64,000 nt of DNA from Desulfocarbo sp964620595. Lineage in GTDB: Bacteria; Desulfobacterota; Desulfarculia; Desulfarculales; Desulfarculaceae. How positions within the stretch are numbered: the first letter of the stretch is position 1; each line of letters begins with the position of its first letter. The position numbers were made by a program, and so were the translations under genes. The notes under the pieces were generated by a model that was not told the DNA's origin, ran no database searches, and worked only from the letters and a program-made list of their open reading frames with translations. This document shows positions 24,928 to 33,192 of this stretch, one piece after another. Location of the stretch: the NCBI GenBank assembly GCA_964620595.1, contig CAZUHP010000002.1, positions 1-64,000 of the forward strand, given 5' to 3'.

Positions 24928-27900
24928 ATGGCAGAAGCAAAGAGCGGCAAGGTCGGAGCGGTAATGGTGGTGGGCGCCGGTATTGCCGGCGTGCAGGCCT
25001 CTCTGGATCTGGCTAACGCGGGCTACTACGTCTACCTGGTGGAGAAGACCTCCGCCATTGGAGGACGCATGGCCCAGCTTGACAAGACTTTCCCCACCAA
25101 CGACTGCGCCATGTGCATCATCTCCCCCAAGTTGGTGGAGTGCGGGCGCCATCTCAATATCGAGATCGTCACCAATGCCGAGGTGAAGGCCATCGAGGGC
25201 GAGCCGGGCAACTTCACGGTGTCGGTGCACCAGAACCCCCGCTACGTGGACCTGGAGGCCTGCACCGCCTGTGGCGACTGCATCGAGGTCTGCCCGGTGG
25301 ACGTGCCCAACGAGTTCAACCAGGGGCTCAACACCTGCAAGGCCACCTTCAAGCGCTACGCCCAGGCCTTCCCCAACGCCTACGCCATAACCAAGCTGGA
25401 CCGGGCGCCCTGCAAGATAACCTGCCCGGCCAACCTCAACGTGCAGGGCTACGTGCAGATGGCCAAGGTGGGCAAGAACCTGGAGTCCCTCTCCATCATC
25501 ATGGAGGACCTCTGTCTGCCCGGCACCATCGGCCGCATCTGTCCCCACCCCTGCGAGAGCGAGTGCCGCCGCCTGGAGGTGGACGAGGCCATCGCCATCC
25601 GCGACATCAAGCGCTTCGTGGCCGACCAGGCCGGCATCGAGAACGTGGTCCAGCCCGAGGTGGAGCCACGCCCCGAAAAGGTGGCTATCGTGGGCTCCGG
25701 GCCCGGCGGACTCTCCTGCGCCTACCACTTGGCGCGGCGCGGCATCAAGAGCGTGATTTACGAGGCGCTGCCCGTTGCGGGCGGCGCCTTGGCGGTTGGA
25801 GTGCCGGAGTACCGGCTGCCCCGCGAGGGCCTGCAGAAGGAGATAGACCTGCTCAAGACCATGGGCGTGGAGATCAAGCTCAACTCGCCCATCGGCAAGG
25901 ACATCACCTTTGACCAGCTCCGCCAGGATTACGACGCAGTGTACCTGGGCGTGGGCGCGCCCCAGAGCTTCAAGCTGGGGGTGCCCGGCGAGGAGGCGGA
26001 CAACGTGGTCCCCGCCCTGGAGTACCTCAAGAAGGTGAGCCTGGGCGAGGAGGTTCCCTCCGGCGAGAACGTGGTGGTGGTGGGCGGCGGCAACGTGGCC
26101 ATCGACGCGGCGCGCACCGCCCTGCGCAAGGGCGCGGCCAAGGTCACCATGGTGATGCTGGAGTCGGCCGAGGAGCAGCCGGCCAGCCCCTGGGAGATCG
26201 AGGAGGCCCTAGAGGAGGGCGTGAGCTTCATCCACCGCAAGGGGGTGGAGCAGGTGCTGAACCAGGACGGCAAGGCCACCGGCCTCAGCCTCAAGGAATG
26301 CACCCGGGTCTTCGACGAGGAAGGACGCTTCGCGCCCGAGTTCGACCAGACCTGCGCCCTGGTGGACCTGGCGGCCGACCTGATCATAACCGCCATCGGC
26401 CAGCGCACCGAGCTGGGCTTCTTGGAGGGCTCCGGCCTGGAGATAACTCCCCGCGGCCTGATCAAGGCCGATCCGGTGACCATGGCCACCAACCTGGAGG
26501 GGGTGTTCGCCGGCGGCGACGCGGTGACCGGGCCCTGGATCGCCATCGGCGCGGTGGCTGCTGGCCGGGAGGCGGCCATCAGCATGGAGCGCCTGTTCAA
26601 GGGCGAGGACCTGGCCGAGGGCCGCGAGAAGCTGAAGATGCCCGAGGAGGGCAACTGGAACCCCATCCCGGCGGGAATTCAGAAGCAGGCCCGCGCCCGC
26701 ATGAAGACCCGCCCGGCCGAGGAGCGCAAGAAGGACTTCGACGAGTTCGAGCTGGGGCTCACCCCCGAGCAGGTGGCGGCCGAGGGCGAGCGCTGCCTCA
26801 ACTGCGGGGTGTGCTGCGAGTGCTACCAGTGCGTGGCCGCCTGCAAGGCCCAGGCTCCGCGCCACGACCAGCAGCCCCAGGACCTGAGCTTCCAGGTGGG
26901 CAGCGTGATCCTGGCCCCTGGCTTCGATCCCTTCGATCCCAGCCAGTTCGAGAGCTACTCCTATGTCAACCACCCCAACGTGATCACCGCCATGGAGTTC
27001 GAGCGGGTGCTCAGCGCCTCGGGCCCCTACCAGGGCCATTTGCAGCGGCCCAGCGACGGCGCCGAACCCAAGAAGATAGCCTGGCTCCAGTGCGTGGGCT
27101 CTCGCGACATCAACCGCTGCGACAACGGCTACTGCTCGGCAGTTTGCTGCATGTACGCCATCAAGGAGGCGGTGATCGCCAAGGAGCACGCCTCCGAGCC
27201 CTTGGACACCGCCATCTTCTTCATGGACATGCGCACCTACGGCAAGGACTTCGAGAAGTATTACGACCGTGCCCGGGAGGAGCACGGGGTGCGCTTCATC
27301 CGCAGCCGCATCCACACCATAGACCCCATCGAGGGCGACCGCCTGCGCATCCACTACGCCTCCGAGGGGGGCGAGGTCTGCTCCGAGGAGTTCGACATGG
27401 TGGTGCTCTCGGTGGGCCTGCAGACCGGCAAGGACGCGGTGGAGCTGGCCGAGCGGCTGGGCATCGAACTCACCGGCTACAACTTCTCCGAAACCAGCTC
27501 TTTTGCGCCGGTGGGCACCTCCAAGCCGGGTGTGTTCGCCTGCGGCTGCTTTGCCGGGCCCAAGGACATACCCCAGGCGGTCATGGAGGCCTCGGCCGCG
27601 GCCTGCGCCTCCAGCGTGGACTTGGCCGAGAGCCGCGGCACTCTCACCAAGGCGGTGGAGTACCCGGTGGAGAAGGACGTCTCCGGCCAGCCGCCCCGCA
27701 TCGGCGTGTTCGTGTGCAACTGCGGCATCAACATCGGCGGGGTGGTAGACGTGCCCGCGGTGCGGGACTATGCGGCCACGCTTCCCTACGTGGAGTTCGT
27801 GGACGACAACCTGTTCACCTGCTCCCAGGACACCCAGAACAAGATCAAGCAGAAGATCGAGGAGCATGACCTCAACCGGGTGATCGTGGCCTCTTGCAGC

Positions 27901-29355
27901 CCGCGCACCCACGAGCCGCTTTTCCAGGAGACCATCCGCGAGGCCGGCCTGAACAAGTATCTCTTCGAGATGGCCAACATCCGCGACCAGGACTCCTGGG
28001 TGCACCAGAAGGAGCCCGAAAAGGCCACGGCCAAGGCCAAGGACCTGGTGCGCATGGCAGTGGCCAAGGCCGCCCTCATCGAGCCCCTCCACCAGGTGGA
28101 CCTGGACCTCACCAGGAGCGCCCTGGTGGTGGGCGGCGGCGTGGCCGGCATGAACGCGGCGCTCCGGCTGGCCGACGCCGGCTACCCGGTGCACCTGGTG
28201 GAGAAGACCGGCCAGTTGGGCGGCAATGCTCGCTATCTGCTCAACTCCTGGAAGGGCGAGGAGATCGAGCCCTACCTGAACGAACTCATCCAGAAGGTGG
28301 AGAACCACCAGCGCATCACCCTGCATTTGGAGAGCGAGGTCACCGCGGCCAAGGGCTTTGTGGGCAACTTCACCGGCACCATCACCAGCAGCGGCGGCAA
28401 GAACACGGACATAGAGTTCGGGGTGGTGGTGTTGGCCACCGGCGGCCACGAGACCCAGCCCGAGGAGTATCTCTACGACCAGCACCAAGCGGTGACCACC
28501 GCCCTGGGCTTCGACGGCCAGCTCAAACAAGACCCGGACCTGCCCAAGAAGCTGGAGGCGGTGGCCTTCATCCAGTGCGTGGGCTCCCGCGAGCCCCAGC
28601 GGCCCTACTGCTCCCGCCTGTGCTGCGCCCACAGCGTGGAGAGCGCCATCAAGATCAAGGAGAGCAACCCGGAGGCCAGCGTATACGTCCTCTACCGCGA
28701 CATCCGTACCTATGGCGTGCGCGAGGACCTCTACCGGAAGGCCCGCGAGCTGGGGGTGCTCTTCTTCCGCTACGATGTGGAGCACAAGCCCCAGGTGGAG
28801 GCGGCCGGCGACAAGGTGGCCGTGACCACCATAGACCACGTGCTGGGCCGGCCGGTGACTTTCGAGGTGGACCGCCTGGTCCTGGCCGCGGCCATCGAGC
28901 CCAACGAGGTGGGCGAGCTGGCCGAGGCCTTCAAGACACCCTTGAACGCGGAGGGCTTCTTCCTGGAGGCCCACATGAAGCTGCGGCCGGTGGACTTTGC
29001 CAGCGAGGGCCTCTACCTGGCCGGCTTGGCCCACTTCCCCAAGCCCATCGACGAGTCCATTGCCCAGGCCGATGCCGCGGTGGGCCGGGCGCTCACCGTG
29101 CTGGCCAAGGACAAGATCCGGGTGGGCGGCGTGGTGGCCGTGGTGGATCCGTCCAAGTGCTCGGTGTGCCTCACTTGCGTGCGTACCTGTCCTTACAACG
29201 TGCCCAAGATAAAGGACGGCGCCGCCTACATCGAGGTGGCCTCCTGCTACGGCTGCGGCGCCTGCGCCGCAGAGTGCCCGGGCAAGGCCATCACCTTGCA
29301 GCACTTCACTGACGCCCAGATCCTGGCCAAGGAAAAGGCGGCGTTTGCCAAGTAA
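24928..29355 (+). CDS. hdrA: HdrA-like flavoprotein fused with a GltD/NfnB-like NAD(P)H module
   Basis: A 1475-residue electron-transfer flavoprotein. Order: HdrA FAD motif GAGIAG (residues 16-21) with TNDCAMCIISPKLVEC; a ferredoxin-like CTACGDCIEVCP (about 112); a GltD-like segment with a cysteine-rich head (162-210), FAD motif VGSGPGG (about 254) and NAD(P)H motif VVGGGNVAID (about 382); a second cysteine cluster CLNCGVCCECYQC (623); the rest of the first HdrA; then from about 925 a second HdrA-like part (CNCGINIGG, ASCSPRTHE, VVGGGVAGMN near 1068). Two [4Fe-4S] motifs (1411, 1442) end the chain. HdrA carries the bifurcating FAD in heterodisulfide reductase complexes. With mvhD, metV and metF following, I infer electron delivery to methylene-THF reductase. 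HdrB and HdrC are absent. The position that is selenocysteine in some HdrA proteins is cysteine here. Confidence 0.9.
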   Translation: MAEAKSGKVGAVMVVGAGIAGVQASLDLANAGYYVYLVEKTSAIGGRMAQLDKTFPTNDCAMCIISPKLVECGRHLNIEIVTNAEVKAIEGEPGNFTVSVHQNPRYVDLEACTACGDCIEVCPVDVPNEFNQGLNTCKATFKRYAQAFPNAYAITKLDRAPCKITCPANLNVQGYVQMAKVGKNLESLSIIMEDLCLPGTIGRICPHPCESECRRLEVDEAIAIRDIKRFVADQAGIENVVQPEVEPRPEKVAIVGSGPGGLSCAYHLARRGIKSVIYEALPVAGGALAVGVPEYRLPREGLQKEIDLLKTMGVEIKLNSPIGKDITFDQLRQDYDAVYLGVGAPQSFKLGVPGEEADNVVPALEYLKKVSLGEEVPSGENVVVVGGGNVAIDAARTALRKGAAKVTMVMLESAEEQPASPWEIEEALEEGVSFIHRKGVEQVLNQDGKATGLSLKECTRVFDEEGRFAPEFDQTCALVDLAADLIITAIGQRTELGFLEGSGLEITPRGLIKADPVTMATNLEGVFAGGDAVTGPWIAIGAVAAGREAAISMERLFKGEDLAEGREKLKMPEEGNWNPIPAGIQKQARARMKTRPAEERKKDFDEFELGLTPEQVAAEGERCLNCGVCCECYQCVAACKAQAPRHDQQPQDLSFQVGSVILAPGFDPFDPSQFESYSYVNHPNVITAMEFERVLSASGPYQGHLQRPSDGAEPKKIAWLQCVGSRDINRCDNGYCSAVCCMYAIKEAVIAKEHASEPLDTAIFFMDMRTYGKDFEKYYDRAREEHGVRFIRSRIHTIDPIEGDRLRIHYASEGGEVCSEEFDMVVLSVGLQTGKDAVELAERLGIELTGYNFSETSSFAPVGTSKPGVFACGCFAGPKDIPQAVMEASAAACASSVDLAESRGTLTKAVEYPVEKDVSGQPPRIGVFVCNCGINIGGVVDVPAVRDYAATLPYVEFVDDNLFTCSQDTQNKIKQKIEEHDLNRVIVASCSPRTHEPLFQETIREAGLNKYLFEMANIRDQDSWVHQKEPEKATAKAKDLVRMAVAKAALIEPLHQVDLDLTRSALVVGGGVAGMNAALRLADAGYPVHLVEKTGQLGGNARYLLNSWKGEEIEPYLNELIQKVENHQRITLHLESEVTAAKGFVGNFTGTITSSGGKNTDIEFGVVVLATGGHETQPEEYLYDQHQAVTTALGFDGQLKQDPDLPKKLEAVAFIQCVGSREPQRPYCSRLCCAHSVESAIKIKESNPEASVYVLYRDIRTYGVREDLYRKARELGVLFFRYDVEHKPQVEAAGDKVAVTTIDHVLGRPVTFEVDRLVLAAAIEPNEVGELAEAFKTPLNAEGFFLEAHMKLRPVDFASEGLYLAGLAHFPKPIDESIAQADAAVGRALTVLAKDKIRVGGVVAVVDPSKCSVCLTCVRTCPYNVPKIKDGAAYIEVASCYGCGACAAECPGKAITLQHFTDAQILAKEKAAFAK

Positions 29356-29464
29356 CGTGCCGGGGCCCTTTGGGGCCCTGGTTCTACGAAGGGTTTTAGT
29401 TGGCGAGGTGACTTCGGTAACATACCATTTCAAACGAGGCAGCTCGACCTAGGGAGGGTGAGAA

Positions 29465-29890
29465 GTGAACGAGAGCTTTGAGCCGACCATCGTGGCCTAC
29501 TGTTGCCAGTACTGAGCATACTCTGCTGCGGACCTGGCAGGTTCGATGAGGCTCCAGTACCCCACCAACGTAAGGGTGATCCAACTGCCCTGCTCGGGAC
29601 GGGTGGACATCCTGCATCTTCTCAAGGCCTTTGAGGACGGCGCCGACGGCGTGTACGTGGCCGGCTGCATGGAAGGCGATTGCCATTTCCTTACCGGCAA
29701 CTTGAAGGCCCGGCGCAAGGTGGAGTATGTGAAGAAGGTGCTAGAGGCGCTGGGCATAGAGCCCGAGCGCATCGAGATGTTCAACATGTCCTCGGCCGAG
29801 GGACCCCGCTTCGCCCAGATAGCCCGCGAATTCACCGAGACGATTCGCGGACTGGGACCCAGCCCGGTGCCCAAAGCCAAGGCGGCATAG
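29465..29890 (+). CDS. mvhD: MvhD/VhuD-like [2Fe-2S] electron-transfer protein, predicted selenoprotein (TGA = Sec at codon 17)
   Basis: Read through one in-frame TGA (29513-29515), this is a 141-residue delta subunit of the F420-non-reducing hydrogenase family, which links hydrogenases or dehydrogenases to HdrA through a [2Fe-2S] cluster. Before the TGA comes PTIVAYCCQY and after it AYSAADLAG. Relatives read CCNWCSYAGADLAG, so the TGA replaces a conserved cysteine. Downstream LPCSGRVD, GADGVYVAGC and GDCHF continue the family pattern. The GTG start at 29465 has GGGAGGG upstream. A start at the internal ATG 29546 would delete the first cluster cysteines and has no ribosome binding site. A hairpin follows the TGA at SECIS distance, and selA is in this window. 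It lies between hdrA and metV and is probably an operon member. Confidence 0.88.
29516..29548 (+). promoter_or_regulatory. Candidate bacterial SECIS hairpin in mvhD
   Basis: Thirteen bases after the TGA codon, seven base pairs can form between CGGACCT (29529-29535) and AGGTTCG (29539-29545), closed by a GGC loop. Bacterial SECIS elements are hairpins immediately 3' of the UGA with a G in a small apical loop, bound by SelB. The fit in distance and loop is good; the fold is my manual reading. Confidence 0.65.
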
Positions 29891-29932
29891 CGGGTGTTGT
29901 TTTAGCGCAGCGTCACGAGCGAGGTAATTCCT

Positions 29933-30601
29933 ATGATCGTAGGGGACAGCAAGCCTCTGGAAGAAATTCTGGAGATGGTCAAGGACCACCAGAAGGTCCT
30001 GGTATTGGGCTGCCGCGGCTGCGTGACAGTCTGCAACGTTGGCGGCGAGAAAGAGGTAGGCATCCTGGCCACCGCCCTGCGCATTGCGGCCAAGAAGCAG
30101 GGCTGGAACCTGGCCGTGGGGGAGATGACTCTGGAGCGCCAGTGCGACCCCGAGTACATCGAGGAACTGGTGGAGGATATCGAGGACTACGATGCGGTGG
30201 TCTCCATCGCCTGCGGGGTGGGGCCCCAGTTCGTGTCCGAGCGATTTCCCGATAAGCGCGTGTACCCGGGCATCAACACCACCTTCATCGGCGGCGCCCT
30301 GGAGCACGGCGTGTGGGCCGAGCGCTGCCAGTCCTGCGGCAACTGCCTGGTGCACCACTTCGGAGGGCTCTGCCCCATAGCCCGCTGCTCCAAGAGCCTG
30401 ATGAACGGGCCTTGCGGCGGCTCGGCGGGCGGCAAGTGCGAGATCGACCCCGAGGTGGACTGCGTGTGGCATCTGATCGTGGAGAAGATGGAAAAGATGG
30501 GCCGGCTGGAGGAACTCACGGAGGTGTGGCCCACCAAGAACTGGCTCACCTCCCGTGACGGCGGCCCCCGCAAGCGGGTGAGGGAGGACTTGAAGCAATG
30601 A
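29933..30601 (+). CDS. metV: Methylene-tetrahydrofolate reductase partner subunit MetV
   Basis: A 222-residue iron-sulfur/zinc-type protein of the MetV family (methylene-THF reductase C-terminal domain). The N-terminal part has GCRGCVTVCNVGG, and the middle has GVGPQFVSE. The cysteine-rich C-terminal part includes CQSCGNC, GLCPIARCSKS and GPCGG. In acetogens MetV binds MetF and is needed for its activity, linking it to HdrA/MvhD electron carriers. GAGGT lies eight bases upstream of the ATG. Its TGA overlaps the metF ATG by four bases, so the two subunits are coupled in translation. Confidence 0.9.
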   Translation: MIVGDSKPLEEILEMVKDHQKVLVLGCRGCVTVCNVGGEKEVGILATALRIAAKKQGWNLAVGEMTLERQCDPEYIEELVEDIEDYDAVVSIACGVGPQFVSERFPDKRVYPGINTTFIGGALEHGVWAERCQSCGNCLVHHFGGLCPIARCSKSLMNGPCGGSAGGKCEIDPEVDCVWHLIVEKMEKMGRLEELTEVWPTKNWLTSRDGGPRKRVREDLKQ

Positions 30602-31524
30602 AAGCCGGCAGCAACCTGGAGAAAGTGCTGGAAGCGGGCCACTTCGCGGTAACCGGTGAACTGGGTCCTCCCCGGGGCAACAACGTGGAGGAGGTGCGCC
30701 ACAAGGCCGGTTTCCTCAAGGGCGTGGTGGATTCGGTCAACATCACCGACAACCAGACCGCGGTGGTGCGGATGTCTTCCTGGGCCGCTTGCAAGATTCT
30801 CCTGGAGGAGGGCCTGGAGCCGAACTTCCAGATGACCGTGCGCGACCGCAACCGCATCGGTCTGCAAAGCGACCTCTTGGGCGCCACTGCCCTGGGCATC
30901 AAGAACGTGCTCTGCCTCTCGGGCGACCACCAGCGCTTCGGCGACCACCCCGAGGGCAAGAACGTCTTTGACCTGGACTCCATGCAATGGATCGCGCTGT
31001 GCAAGAAGATGCGCGACGAGGGGAAGTTCCTCAACGACAAGGAGCTGGACGGAGCGCCCCGGATATTCATCGGCGCGGCGGCCAACCCCTTTGGCGACCC
31101 CTTTGACTTCCGTCCCATCCGCCTGGCCAAGAAGGTGGCCGCCGGCGCGGACTTCATCCAGACCCAGTGCATCTACAACATGGAGAAGTTCCGCGAGTAC
31201 ATGAAGCGGGTGGTGGACCTGGGCCTGCACGAGAAGTGCTACATCCTGGGCGGCGTCACCCCCATGAAGTCCGTGGGTATGGCCAAGTACATGGCCAAGT
31301 TCGTGCCCGGCATGGACGTGCCCGAGGAGATACTCAAGCGCCTCACCGACGCGGGCAAGAAGAAGGCCGCCGAGGAGGGGATCAAGATCGCCATCGAGAC
31401 CATCCAGCAGCTCAGGGAGATAGAGGGCATCGCCGGCGTGCACGTCATGGCCATCGAGTGGGAGCATCGCGCCAAGGATATCGTGGAGGGCGCGGGTCTT
31501 TTGCCCCGGCCTCAGGTGGATTAA
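30598..31524 (+). CDS. metF: 5,10-methylenetetrahydrofolate reductase
   Basis: FAD-dependent reduction of methylene-THF to methyl-THF (or the reverse in oxidative metabolism). The 308-residue TIM barrel has the N-terminal VTGELGPPRG, the flavin-site LCLSGDH, FIGAAANPFGDP and the substrate-facing FIQTQCIYN motif. The set hdrA-mvhD-metV-metF matches the arrangement known from acetogens such as Moorella (with hdrBC there), where MetF works inside a large electron-transfer complex rather than directly with NADH. It is the last gene of the operon and is followed by a terminator. Confidence 0.95.
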   Translation: MKAGSNLEKVLEAGHFAVTGELGPPRGNNVEEVRHKAGFLKGVVDSVNITDNQTAVVRMSSWAACKILLEEGLEPNFQMTVRDRNRIGLQSDLLGATALGIKNVLCLSGDHQRFGDHPEGKNVFDLDSMQWIALCKKMRDEGKFLNDKELDGAPRIFIGAAANPFGDPFDFRPIRLAKKVAAGADFIQTQCIYNMEKFREYMKRVVDLGLHEKCYILGGVTPMKSVGMAKYMAKFVPGMDVPEEILKRLTDAGKKKAAEEGIKIAIETIQQLREIEGIAGVHVMAIEWEHRAKDIVEGAGLLPRPQVD

Positions 31525-31571
31525 AGCCCCGGGGCGCGGGACAGACGTTTTCCCCAAAGAATCGCAAGGCA

Positions 31572-31610
31572 CCGGCGCCGTCTGCTCGTGGGGCGGCGCC
31601 GGCGCTTTTG
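31572..31610 (+). terminator. Rho-independent terminator after metF
   Basis: The stem CCGGCGCCG (31572-31580) pairs with CGGCGCCGG (31594-31602), followed by CGCTTTTG. Confidence 0.8.
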
Positions 31611-31682
31611 GAAGCGGGCGGGCAAGGCCGCGCCGGCCTGTTATAAATACAGGGCAGGCATGGTTTTGGACAGGGGAGGTTC

Positions 31683-32576
31683 ATGGACTGGCGGCTGAAA
31701 TGCGCGGCTCACTGGCTGTTCAGCCTGCCCGGCCTGAACCGCCTCTATTATCCTTTCAAGCGCTATTTGGCGCGGTCGGTGTTCCGCTCCCCGTCCGAGC
31801 TGAAACAGGACCTGGCCCTGGCCCGCCGCCACTTTGCCCACTTGCGCGACCATGCCGCAGTGGAGCCGGGCCGGGCCCGCTGCCTGGAGTTCGGCGCGGG
31901 CCGCGATTTGGTGAACAACCTCTGCCTGTGGTGCTTGGGACTGGAGCACCAGCTTGCGGTGGACTTGAACCCCCTGCTGCGGGTCGAGCTGGTGAACGCG
32001 GCCCTGGCCGGGCTGCGGGGCCTGGCGCCGGCCGATCTTCCGCGCCTGCCCAGTGGACCCCTTGCCAGCGGGGCCCCCCTGGGGGATCTGCGTACCCGCT
32101 TTGGCATCGACTACCGGGCGCCCTTTGACGCCAGGCGCACCGGCCTGCCCGACGCCTCCTTGGATTTCATCCTTTCCACCAACACCCTGGAGCACATCCC
32201 GCCCGGGCAGATAGGGGCCATCCTGGCCGAGTGCCGCCGGCTGCTGGCTCCGGGCGGGGTGCTGAGCTTCAAGATCGACTACGCGGACCACTACTCCTAT
32301 GCCGACCCCCGCCTCACGGCCTACAACTTCCTGCGCTACAGCCCGGGCGCCTGGCGGGTGTTCAACCCGCCCCTGCATTTCCAGAACCGCCTGCGCCATG
32401 CGGACTACGCCGGGCTTTTCAGGGCCAGCGGCTTCGAGCTGCTGCACGAGGAGGCCGTGATCCCGCCCCAGGCGGAGGAGGCGCTTTTGGTCCAGCCCTT
32501 GGCCGCGGACTATCTGGCCCGGCCGGGGCGGGAGCTGTTGCCCACCAGCGGCTGGTTCGTGCTGGCCCCGGTTTGA
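31683..32576 (+). CDS. Class I SAM-dependent methyltransferase
   Basis: A 297-residue methyltransferase with a Rossmann core: motif I LEFGAGRD (about residues 75-82), the acidic end of strand two AVDLNP, and STNTLEHIP as the post-II motif typical of the Methyltransf_11 type. The N-terminal 60 residues are basic and hydrophobic (LFSLPGLNRLYYPFKRYL), which suggests membrane association. Its relatives often act on glycans, lipids or quinone precursors; the substrate is not evident. GGGAGGT precedes the ATG, and a TATAAAT box lies about 40 bases upstream. It is followed at 44 bases by cobU but has no clear link to it. Confidence 0.85.
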   Translation: MDWRLKCAAHWLFSLPGLNRLYYPFKRYLARSVFRSPSELKQDLALARRHFAHLRDHAAVEPGRARCLEFGAGRDLVNNLCLWCLGLEHQLAVDLNPLLRVELVNAALAGLRGLAPADLPRLPSGPLASGAPLGDLRTRFGIDYRAPFDARRTGLPDASLDFILSTNTLEHIPPGQIGAILAECRRLLAPGGVLSFKIDYADHYSYADPRLTAYNFLRYSPGAWRVFNPPLHFQNRLRHADYAGLFRASGFELLHEEAVIPPQAEEALLVQPLAADYLARPGRELLPTSGWFVLAPV

Positions 32577-32620
32577 TTCCGGTCCTCTCTCGGCCATTGC
32601 AACGGCCGCTGATTTAGGCT

Positions 32621-33169
32621 ATGAAAACGCCCATGCCCGAACACACCTTGATAATGGGCGGCGCCAAGAGCGGCAAGAGCCGCCTGGCCCTGGAACTGGC
32701 CCGCCGTATAGGCGGCCGCCGCGTGTTTGTGGCCACGGCCCAGGCCGGCGACGCGGAGATGGCCGAGCGTATCCGCCGCCACCAGGCCGAGCGGGGCGCG
32801 GAATGGTCCACCGTGGAGGAGCCCCTGGAACTGGAGACCGCACTCAGGCAGGCCGACGGGCCGGAGGCGGTGCTCTTGGTGGACTGTCTCACCTTGTGGC
32901 TCTCCAATCTGCTTACCGTGGCTGGATTGACCCCTTCCGAGGTGGCCGTCCGTTGCCAGGACCTGGCCGGGCTGCTGTCCGGGCTCCAGGGCTCCGTCAT
33001 CCTGGTGGCCAACGAGGTGGGGCTGGGCATCGTGCCGGACAACCCCCTGGCCCGCACCTACCGCGACCTGGCCGGGGCGCTGAACCAGCAACTTGCCGCG
33101 GTCTGTGACCGGGTGGTCCTGGTAGCCGCCGGTCTGCCCCTGGTGCTCAAGGGGCCGCCGCTGGAGTAA
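32621..33169 (+). CDS. cobU: Bifunctional adenosylcobinamide kinase/guanylyltransferase
   Basis: Phosphorylates adenosylcobinamide and transfers GMP to give AdoCbi-GDP in the nucleotide-loop assembly of cobalamin. The P-loop GGAKSGKS (residues 13-20), the histidine in RIRRHQAER (equivalent to the GMP-accepting His of E. coli CobU), VDCLTLWLSN and VANEVGLGIVP are all present. The 182-residue length is typical. It heads cobU-cobT-cobS. Its stop touches or overlaps the next frame (TAATG), consistent with an operon. Confidence 0.95.
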   Translation: MKTPMPEHTLIMGGAKSGKSRLALELARRIGGRRVFVATAQAGDAEMAERIRRHQAERGAEWSTVEEPLELETALRQADGPEAVLLVDCLTLWLSNLLTVAGLTPSEVAVRCQDLAGLLSGLQGSVILVANEVGLGIVPDNPLARTYRDLAGALNQQLAAVCDRVVLVAAGLPLVLKGPPLE

Positions 33170-33192
33170 TGAGAACCCTGGAGGAAGCCAGC

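Noticed and set aside
29546..29890. mvhD starting at the internal ATG
   Set aside because: It would remove the cluster cysteines, has no ribosome binding site, and the upstream frame keeps matching the family through the TGA.
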